A DNA stretch of 64,000 nt from Tetrapyrgos nigripes (lineage: Eukaryota; Basidiomycota; Agaricomycetes; Agaricales; Campanellaceae): assembly GCA_013368315.1 (NCBI GenBank), contig JAACJM010000341.1, positions 1-64,000 of the forward strand, given 5' to 3'. The position numbers and the translations under genes are program-made. Numbering within the stretch: position 1 is the stretch's first letter; every line of letters starts with the position of its first letter. Shown here piece by piece: positions 54,801-64,000 of this stretch. The notes below the pieces were generated by a model, which saw only the letters and a list, made by a program, of their open reading frames with translations, did no database searches and was not told where the DNA came from.

Positions 54801-56311
54801 TTAATAGTAAATACTTATACTACATTGTAAGATAGATGGATATGAGGGGAGCCAGCCATAGTAGTAAGGATAATTAGGGATTGGGTAGGATTGCGGAGAA
54901 TGTGGAGAATTAGAAGAAGCTGCAGTAGGGTGCAGAGGAGCAGTAGATGGGACAATAGCAGTGTCTGACATCACTAAAACCGCCCAACCCATATACCCCG
55001 CAAACTACCCCCGCCATCTAGGTTCATGGCTCGACATAATGCCGAGTGATTATACCATTTGTTCCCAGGGTTGACCAGCCCATATCATCCGTTGTCAGAT
55101 CCCTGTCATAATGACAACGAGTTGATCAGGGATGGTGAGGTTGGTCAGGAACGATGAGGATTATCATGGATGATGGAGCTGGTCAGGGGGTTATCAGGTA
55201 TGACGAGGCATATACCAGTTGGCCAGCAATATCTCATATGGTGGAGAGGATATGGTGTAGACACCAAAATAGTGCAGTTCTCCAATCAGTCAAAACGAAA
55301 GTAGAAGACCTATATATTCACATATGTACATACATAGATATATAGTACACTACGACTACGAATAAAGAGACTATAGTATCGAGACTCACCTAACCTCCTG
55401 CCTCACAGTGACCGCCGACCATAGGCGAATATAGATACATCTGCTCTGTAATAATGTGAGATAAACAAACAAAGGACTCAAGGAAACACTCACAAAAGGA
55501 CGACGAATAGCAGAGAGCTGTTAAATACACAAGGAGGGACTTGTAAGTTGCTTGTAAGACTTGAGTAGACATAGAACAAAGCGAAAGAATGGCTCACCGC
55601 AAACTGAAGATACTAAGTCTAGCGTGTTTGAAAGAGCTTAGTTGAGAATATGGCAAAAGAGAACGAGAAACTCACATTAAAAGGTGGCTGTATGCGCATA
55701 TATACACACTCCGTAGACATATTCCAGTCATTGCATGTTGGCAGTCTGAAAGAGGTTGAAAGGAAGTAGCAACATCAACGACGAGGGCAGAAAATGAGTA
55801 AAGTGGGCTTCGGATGAGCAAGGGAGGACGTACAAAAAACACATAAGCTCGCATTGGCAGGTCGGATAGCTGATTCCTGTATGTAGGATATTGGTGTGGG
55901 TGAATATCGAAAGACGAAAGCCAAAGGTAAAGGCCAGGAATGACAAGAAGACGTGAGAGGATGGTAATCCCCAAAGGCGATGAGCGGCAAGCCGAAAATG
56001 GAAAACGAAGGGAATGCAGCTACTAAGATGCTACAGGCAAATGATGAAGCGAAGACTCACCAACAGGATGAACTGCCAACCCTCTCGGCTTTCGGTTTCT
56101 CCTCCTCAGACCCTCTTGTGCAACGTCTGCTGTAGCAGACAATGGATCTGAGAATGGCGAGGTCATCCTTCAACAGCGTTGTCCACAACAGATGATCTGC
56201 AGGACTTGGTGGATGGACTGGCATAGGCACAGTGGGCGCTTGAGGCAGAGACTGGTGTTGTGTGAGCATCTGAGTCAGTGTATGCACTTGGTTTCTGGAT
56301 GACGAAGCCAA
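54801..56311 (-). other. Putative multi-exon minus-strand transcript of unknown function
   Basis: Consensus donors GTGAGT/GTGAGC/GTACGT and pyrimidine-AG acceptors follow one another on the minus strand, outlining exons of about 43, 70, 6, 24 and 57 nt between about 55860 and 55390. An upstream exon starts MASSSRNQVHTLTQMLTQH (56311) and a downstream one contains TAIVPSTAPLHPTAASSN (to 54801). The joined frame is not clean, and I recognise no domain. It may be a spliced non-coding RNA or a fast-evolving small gene. Confidence 0.3.
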
Positions 56312-57112
56312 TGCTGACGAAGTGATAGAAAAGTAAACGCGATTGTCAAAGGCGGGGAAGGCATGGGTGTCTTGCCGTTGTTGGGTAAGGTGAGTGGGTC
56401 ATTGCAAAGCTGCACGGATGATTGATGAAGGGTAGCAAAACTACAGGTGTCGTAAAAAGAGAAGGGTGGACAGAGAATAAGGGAGAGAGGAAGGAGAGGT
56501 CGTCGTCGTGGTTCGGGTCAAAGAGGGAGGAATGATGCGTCAATGCTATGAGGTTGGAGTTTGAAATTGAGCTGTGACGCCATTGCCTTACCGCGACTGG
56601 CCCCTATTCGCCAGCCGTATGTAGCAAGTACGTAGTATGTAGTTCTTTCCAGCACCGTCTGATCGAGCTGACTATTGAGCTGAAGCTTCTAAGTTATGAT
56701 TTATGATCTTGACAAAAGAAGCAGTGACAATAGCAACTGCTCAGATTAGATTTGTTTCGTAGTTCTATCTTCATTCTTTATGTACCTTTTGCTCAGCTCC
56801 AAATATCATTGTTTAGACACACCAGATCTCATATTTTAATGAGACAGGCAAGCCTTTGCTGACGCTATGCTACACACTAATCTCCCAAAGTCTACAAGTA
56901 TCTTTATGACAGCAAAATGATAATCCCTGATAAGGTCTCGTCATCTTACAAGACCTGATCACCTCAAAAAATCCTGACATGTATGATTAGCTTTCAAAAT
57001 TATGATAAATATGATAATGGTATGATATACATGTAGAACTATTACAGGTAGGTATAAGGGCTGGTCAGGTGGAATATGGGTTGGGCAGTTTTAGTGATGG
57101 AAGTGTAATTGT
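54966..57112. repeat. Inverted pair around ATATGGGTTGGGC.GTTTTAG
   Basis: CTAAAACCGCCCAACCCATAT (about 54976-54995) is the inverse of ATATGGGTTGGGCAGTTTTAG (about 57084-57104) with one mismatch. Flanking text is only loosely similar. Confidence 0.5.
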
Positions 57113-60100
57113 GAGGGAATTGGGTAGCCCAGTGAGAAGAGGATGTTGGAGGGGGATTTCCAGAGGGATCCATGGGGAATAAGGGCTGTAAATGCGTACC
57201 TTCTCAACCTTTTAATCCTCAATGTTTAGGGCTGGCGAGCGCATAAAATAAATCCAAAAGGAATAGCCTGTTGCTAGGACCAATATATTTCATAAACGTG
57301 AAACAGAAAGGACAAGGTAGCTAGCTACTCATACAGTGGTGAGACAAATAAGCTTGGAGAGGAGGATAGATGCGTCGACAGTCAATGACGCATTCAAAAA
57401 GGTCATGCACAATCATGCTGTCAAGCCACAGTCACCTCTGATCCGGATTTCCAAAGACGGTAACAGGTCTGACTCGGGCCAAGGCCACCTTTCGAGCTGG
57501 CTCAACCCGTGGCAACACTAGCTTTGTGCAATGTGGATTCTAGCGGCGCATTTCATGTGCTGGTCCCCGACTCTGAGCGCTCACATCGATACTTTATTTC
57601 CAAAACAAATTCATTTTGTTTTCTTACAGTTGGTTTTAAGGACTGGAATTGGTCTGTGATCAACTAGTATGTTACAAGTCAGGTACTTACAGATGACGAT
57701 CATTTAAACCCACAGAAATTTAGATCATCAGTATACAAGATTAATGAGCAGAATTTTGTTCATTGCAAGCGGGACTCGCAGTTTAAATATTGAGTCATGT
57801 ACTGGTTGACTTTACTGTTTATCATCACTGTTTCTGCTTCAACTTGTTTTCTGCTAGCTTGTGGTCTCTAACTTGTTTCCAGCTATTTGTCATGAACCCT
57901 CGAGCCAGGCTAACCTCTCAATGCCGAATGGGCTTGTCAATGAGGGGAGAATGCCCCAGGAGGAGTCTGGAACCTAGGAGTGGCTTTGGCAAGAGGGAGT
58001 GACACTACTCAGCCACTAACCCTAAGCCTACAAGCCCAACAATCTGAGCTGCTGGTGGATCAATCTACACACCTGTATGGTAACTGAGATGACAGCAAGG
58101 AACTAGACCAAGGAGAACGACAGATGGTGGATGTAGAACAAGAATCCCTGTAAAGGATACAAGACAACCATGACTCCTGAGAGAGTTGTCTGACTAGATT
58201 CGCTGCACACAAGTGTAGTGCACATATCCCTTGATTCACAATGCAGAACAAGCAGAGAAGAATAAGAGGAAACAACAACAAGATCAATTCTGAGGCTTGA
58301 GTACAGGAGAACACTACCTATATACAAGCAGTGGAACCAACTCCTGTATCAAGACTCCGCAACTAACTATGATGCTCCTATAACTAATATACTAAACAAT
58401 CATGAGTCTCAAACGGTAAATAGAATAAATGAATCAAATGTTAAACAATGAATATAGATGTGGAGCAATGAATGGAATGAATAATTGACATGATAAATGA
58501 AACAGAAATAGAATAGGGTGGGAGCACACATAGGTATAATTGAAAAACCCTCTGAGGGTTTCTGGGCTTAGGCACTGAATGATGTAAGAGTGACAGATAT
58601 GGAAATATGAAGGAGTGCATGGGTACAGCATGTGCTGAAGGTGTAGCTGAAGGTGGCTGAGATGAGGATTTCTGACATTTGTGGACTTGTTATAGTCTTT
58701 GTGTGTTGAACTTGTGTGCATTCATGCAAAATCCCTACCAAAACCCCCAAAAATCCTTGTAGTACAAGTGAACTGTTAAGTATTCTGACTACTTGGAACA
58801 CTCTACACTTTACAATTTGTATAAAAGTCTTTAAGTTTGTGTTTGTTCTACACTTACACAAAAGACACCTATTACCAGCATTTAACTGGTAAAAGGAGAC
58901 CATGCTCATTGTTGGAGACATTGAGCTCTAAAGCACACTATCTTCAAGATATTCCTTGTCTTTCTTTTGGAAAGGAGTCTGTGAATATGGAAGATGGATT
59001 CTGGAAAGCCTTACCTTGAATGGTTCTGATTTGAACTCATTTGAAAAGGTCAAGTGAAAGCAATGTTAGAGGATCCATTTCATCTTTACAATGTGCACAT
59101 CTATGACTTTACTTACATTCCACTGTATCCAATTGTTTCCAAGCTGAACCTAATACCTGAAGTCAACAAGAATACTTCAAATACTACCACAGAAATAATC
59201 TAGACATTTTTTATGCTGTCAATGGACAGATAATTCAAGAGCAATGATAATAGAAAAATTTGAACCTGCCCATGACATGATGTGGGTGAGTTGCTATCAT
59301 TTTCTAAAGTCCTTTTGAGAGAATTATGTGGCTGATTTGCCATCATACAAGGTCAGCTGTGCCTCCTGACACACTTTTTGTATGCTGTGCAAATACCCTC
59401 AGGTATTTTTGAGCTGAAAATACTGATGAAAACTCACAAAGGTTTGCAGATAAGGATATGTGTATGTACAAACAAGGAATGTATCACAGATTTGCAGATT
59501 CAATCTACAGTATAGACTGGATATGTAGAGTATAGAATATTTTCACCCATTCAATTGCTATTGTTTATAGCAATATTTCAGATTGTCAGCCACTACCTAT
59601 CTGTGCATGGGAAAAGACATAAAAAAGCATGTATGCACTTTATTGTTGAACTAAAGTGCCAGTACATAGTCTCTAATACTTTTGAAGATATAAATTATGT
59701 GAGTAGCAAAGTGGCTGATACTATGGTGGGTATATCAAGTTGGCATGTCAGGTATCATGTGACATGTTGGTCACAATCCTGCCTGGCTAGCGCAAGCTGC
59801 ACTGTAAGGCTACATAAGAATATGGTTAGGCAGGATAAGGTAGCTGTGCAGAGCACAGAGCCTGCACAGTGCAGTAGATATTGTGAGGGCAGGCAATACA
59901 TCAGGAAAAAATAATTGGCTATGGCAACACCAGCTCAAGATACCAGCTATCATGTAGCAAATAGCTCATGCTCCAGAGATAACGTAGTGCTACGTAGCCC
60001 CATAGCATTCACTAGCAGCTTGGTAGACATCAGTAGACATCAGTAGATCCAATATGTAAGCGACAACATTGACTTTTTTGATAAAAGCCTCACAAATGAA

Positions 60101-61180
60101 TTTCTTCATGTTACTAACATCTTACTATACTGATTGAAGATGTTGCAGTTATGTACACAGTGATTCAGTGAACACTGACGTGAGTAAGATGCCAGATGCA
60201 AACTCTCCAAGTCCATTCAAACTCCGACACACATAACCATGGCCACAGAATTACATCATCAATGTTGGTTTTCTTTTCACCATATCATTGTCAATACCCT
60301 GCCTCCTCTGCTCCCCCTTCCCTGACATGTTGCAACAGTCCCTCAAGTCCTTAAAATCATGATGTCTTCAACACTATTTTCCCCTTCAATCTGTTAGGCA
60401 GCTCTTTCAAACCACAAGACTCAATGTCATGGCAATACCCTCAACAAGTCACAACTGCGCCTTCAACACCTAATGCAACCCTCAAGGTATCATTACAGTG
60501 TCCAATCCCTCAACTTCACAAGCAGACCCTCAACGCTCAATGCCCTCAACTGTTATACTCAACCCTATCCAAGAAGCTTGTCAATTCTTCATGCAAGCCT
60601 GCACCACAGGAGTTATTCGGCACTGGTACATTGTAGTAGGTGTTTAAATGGATTTCAGTATGTATTTCCCTCATTTTTTGACTTCTCATCATTGATGCTT
60701 TCTATCTCCTTGCAATTGCACCTGGCTTATGAAGACAAGGGTTACTTATGAAGGTGAAGGTTACTGCTCAATTATGGTCGTGTATTACTGTTTGGGCCCA
60801 TGTATCCCCTATTACTGTTAATATATTGTTTGCACTAAAGGCAGCTAGAAAAAGCTGAGTGCAGGATTTCGTGTATGGACATCTGGTAGGGCCTGTATCC
60901 ACAATGCTCCAGTAGCACTCACTGATGCTACTGATGCTACGAAGATGGCCAGCTGTACTACAGGGTGCTATGTAGCACAGGATAATTGGGGACCTTACAA
61001 TGGAGCTACATGAGTGATCACTGTTATGTAGCGCTTGGTAGTAACTTAATTTTTTCCTGATGTACCATATTAAGAATTGCTGATCCTGTCTGGCTAGTGC
61101 AAGCAGACCCTGACCCACAGCTGGTTAGTGGGCATGCCATCATTGGGTTATGAGGCTGAATGAAATGAGGATGAGTTATT
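56545..61180. other. Low-coding, A+T-rich region
   Basis: No supported gene. Short repeats occur: CCTGGCTAGCGCAAGC (59780) resembles CTGGCTAGTGCAAGC (61089), and ACATCAGGAAAAAATAA (59893) is nearly the inverse of TTAATTTTTTCCTGATGT (61048). They look like pieces of one old repeat. Confidence 0.5.
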
Positions 61181-61187
61181 TACACTC

Positions 61188-61490
61188 CCTTTCTGCTTGT
61201 GGCTATGTTCTTACATTCCTGAATTCTTCCCTCCAATTTTTCCTGAAGTCAATCATACAGTCATTTTGCCCCTTTGGTTTGGCAACCAATCTATGTTCTG
61301 TTTCATTTCCGAATGAGACAGGGTTTGACATGTCTTCCTCAACAATCCTTCCTTCTTCCCCTCAATGATGTTGGCTCAGATTTCTCTGCTTCGCTGCTGC
61401 TCATCTCTGCTTTTGTGCAATTATCCTCCCTTCTCACCTCTGGATATCGGTTACAGGGCAATTTTGCCTATTGACTACAGCTCCATGTTT
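61188..61490 (+). repeat. Diverged direct repeat, copy 1
   Basis: Parallels 62538-62790 (shared: TCTGCTTGTGGCTATGTTCTT, ATGATGTTG, GCCTATTGACTAC). Followed by short CTCAATGTCGTGTATTACTT-like tandem units to about 61595. Confidence 0.75.
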
Positions 61491-62537
61491 CTCTGTTCCT
61501 GCTCAATGTCGTGTATTACCTATGGCTCAACGCTGTCTATTACTTATGACTCACTGTCTATCATCTACTGCTCAATATCGTCTCTTTATCTATCCTCCAA
61601 GCTTTACAACCTGTCTACATTTTCAACCCCTGTAATTTCTTCAATCTCACTGCTACATATGCACTACGGCTCAACCTCATCCTATGAGCAGCTTTCTATG
61701 TCGCTTCCCCCTTGTGGCCAGCTATCATATGACATTTCCAACTCTTCTAAGCTTCCTCAAGCTGAGTCTACATTCATGACTCTTACTGATTGGACAATTA
61801 GTAGTGATACGGCTTACGCTGAGACATTATTTTCTCACTCTAATTATTTATCACTTTGCTGTGCATGTCCAGCTGCGTTCTCTCTCTCTCCTGGCAACGT
61901 TGCATTCATTTTAAAATGTTTCAGGCTATTATCTCTGTCCAATACTTTTCAAAGCATTTACTAGTGTCATTGAATTGCTCACTGCATTTCTTATATTGGT
62001 CTACTTCCATGTATGAGCTTACCAATCCTTCCCCATTTTTTGCCCATCCCGAACATATTGTCCTTTTTTCTGTCCATGAGAATATTGCCTCCAATTGTCA
62101 TCTGAGCTTTTTATTTTCTATATGGTCACTTTTTTACAAGCATGATTTCTTCACCAGAGTCAGTGCAGAACTTAGAACCTATCATCATATATCCGGGTAT
62201 TACAACAGTACTCTATGCTTTCACTTGGATATTTTCTCTGTTAAAGCATTCCATGTACCATTTTCATCAGAGGCAGTTTCTGTACTCTCTTCTTACTGTG
62301 ATATGAGGATAAGGCTTATCACTTTCTTGAGCAGTAATTTAGTCACATCACTAGGTGCTCTGGTGGATTATCATACCCTATATTATACCCTCAATTTATT
62401 GCCATATTGTTATCATGTTCCACTGGAAATAGAAAGTTACTTGTCCATATATCAATCCTTGCTTGGTGGTAGAGATTCCAGTCAAGTGTTCTTTTTTCAG
62501 CATATTCAAGATTACCTACTCTTCCCTTGCCAGATAC

Positions 62538-62790
62538 TTGTCTGCTTGTGGCTATGTTCTTGTGTTTCTGATTTCTTCCCTCTGATTTTTCCCAAGGTCA
62601 ATCATCTGTTCGCCCATTCGCCCCTTGGGTTGCGTTTCCGAGTGATAAAGCTGGACATTTCTTCCTTGTTCCGCTCATGATGTTGACTGGAACTTCTCTG
62701 CTTCGTTGCGCTGATGCAATTATTCTCACCTATCAACTCCAGATATTGATTACAGGTCAATTCTGCCTATTGACTACGGCTCAATGTTGT
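62538..62790 (+). repeat. Diverged direct repeat, copy 2
   Basis: See 61188-61490. The end of this area (62892-62950) matches 17531-17600. Confidence 0.75.
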
Positions 62791-62959
62791 TTATCTATTG
62801 TGGCTTCTTGTCTCTCCACTACGGCGCAACATCATTTATTTTTTGCTGCCCAACGTCTCATAACTATGCTGTCTTGACATCGTCAACATTACAGGCTTGA
62901 GGCCTCATACTCGCCATGTGTTAGCATTGGCCCACAGCCACTTCATAATGTTGAGAGTG

Positions 62960-64000
62960 GTCCCCAATGGTCAGGTAGCAATGAAATGCATTGGGTGGCT
63001 GACTGATAGCCAAGAGAAACTGTGACATATGCCATATTTGTCAAGGTTGCTGATACACTTAAGTAACCGCCCAAGTCACACAATCAGAGAGCAGGTACAA
63101 GACGATAGATTGAACAGGAGAGATATGAGTAGAGGAAAAGAGTAAGCTGACTAGGCTCTACACTGCATAGTAGTAGTACGGAGCAGAGACAAAGTGAACG
63201 AACTAAAGGATTAGCTAGAATGTCTAGTGGTTTATATAGAAGAACAATGAATAAGTAATAGGAGAAAGACAGGGGAAACATAGGTGAAAGTGGAGAAATG
63301 TAGGGTAAAGATAGGATCAATGGAATGGAAGATTGATTTGACAGTTATTATAGAGTTTGACGGGTTCTATAAGGTTCGAAGTCAGTGATATAAGGTTTAA
63401 AAGGTTTATTGAGGAAATGCAATAGACGAATGATCAGAAAACAGATTCAATAGTGTAGTAGAAGAGGAAGGGGGACAAAGAACTGTAGCAGTTTGTGACA
63501 ATATTTTTTTGTGATGGTATAGGATCCTATAGAAGGTAATAGTTGACCTGCAGACCATTTATTTCTGTGCTGATCACGCCAAGCACCAGTAAATGGGCAG
63601 GGCATCCACTGCACTTTCTAGGGTACAGGACATCCAGCCCATAAAAGGATATCCCACTAGAGCTGCCACACTGGAAAAACACCACTGATAACTACTTTCC
63701 AGTCCTGGGCTTTCCCCACTGGTAACTGGTCACTTGACCCTCATAGGGTGGTCCCTTACCAAGCTTTCCTTGATTCTTACCTTGGTTGAGGTTGTAAAAC
63801 TGCTGCTGAAGCTCTTACAAGCAGTGTTAGGCATCTTGACAACCTTGTAGGAGACATTGAGGTACTTGCAGGACACTTATCAACACTCATTCTCATTTTT
63901 AGAGGTGTTACTTATGTCAAAAAATTTTTCAGCCCTGTCAATCATATACAGGTCATAAAATCATACCATCTCCATACCACCAGAGAGCTCAAGTACTTCA
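62960..64000. other. Right end of the window, no gene seen
   Basis: Purine-rich strand asymmetry from 63070 to 63480, then unremarkable sequence. Nothing supported. Confidence 0.5.

Noticed and set aside
61365..62680. Long plus-strand ORFs of 199 and 274 residues in the right part of the window
   Set aside because: They lie in two diverged repeat copies with pyrimidine-rich, low-complexity content (Ser, Leu, Tyr, Cys); no domain, and no conserved frame between the copies.

Overview
The window looks like a gene-poor, transposon-rich stretch of a filamentous basidiomycete genome, probably Agaricomycetes. The genes have several short introns of about 50-70 bp with GT..AG ends. The mobile elements are types typical of that group: a Plavaka-like transposase, a DIRS-type tyrosine recombinase, a zinc-finger gag-like protein and a fungal LINE. 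The host genes include two AA9 lytic polysaccharide monooxygenases, a GH27 alpha-galactosidase, a nitronate monooxygenase and a CHS7-type chitin synthase chaperone. No database search was possible. Family calls rest on motifs read by eye.

Layout. 0.7-5.7 kb: a Ty1/copia retrotransposon with near-identical LTRs and a 5-bp target duplication, but with frameshifts and a stop. 5.9-9.1 kb: repeat debris, including an 11-bp minisatellite element and a 140-bp MITE. 9.1-15.7 kb: a multi-pass membrane protein gene split in its first exon by a 5.19-kb element (CACTG ends, TAT target duplication, inverted arms of about 0.6 kb, and a core of strand-switching 22-bp satellite repeats). 16.5-30.2 kb, mostly minus strand: a membrane-protein relic, a broken tyrosine recombinase, two parts of an uncharacterised family gene with a hAT-like MITE between them, a broken Plavaka transposase containing a solo LTR, and an intact gag-like gene. 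32.7-34.4 kb: the CHS7-like gene. 35-39.7 kb: a tRNA-Val gene with an intron and several decayed copies forming a SINE-like family around a LINE fragment. 40.2-41.5 kb: an intact Tc1/mariner element. 43.3-43.8 kb: a miniature LTR element (TRIM). 44.7-53.7 kb: the host gene island (nitronate monooxygenase, esterase relic, AA9, GH27, AA9). 54-64 kb: low-coding, repeat-rich DNA.

How the genes relate. AA9 (plus), GH27 (plus) and AA9 (minus) form a small group of secreted carbohydrate-active enzymes. The two AA9 genes face each other and share intron positions and exon lengths, which indicates an inverted duplication. Elsewhere the story is transposition followed by decay: five premature stops in four unrelated genes are all TGA, at places where an Arg codon CGA would be plausible, and the 22-bp satellite varies mainly at CpG sites. 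Both patterns fit deamination of methylated cytosine in repeats.
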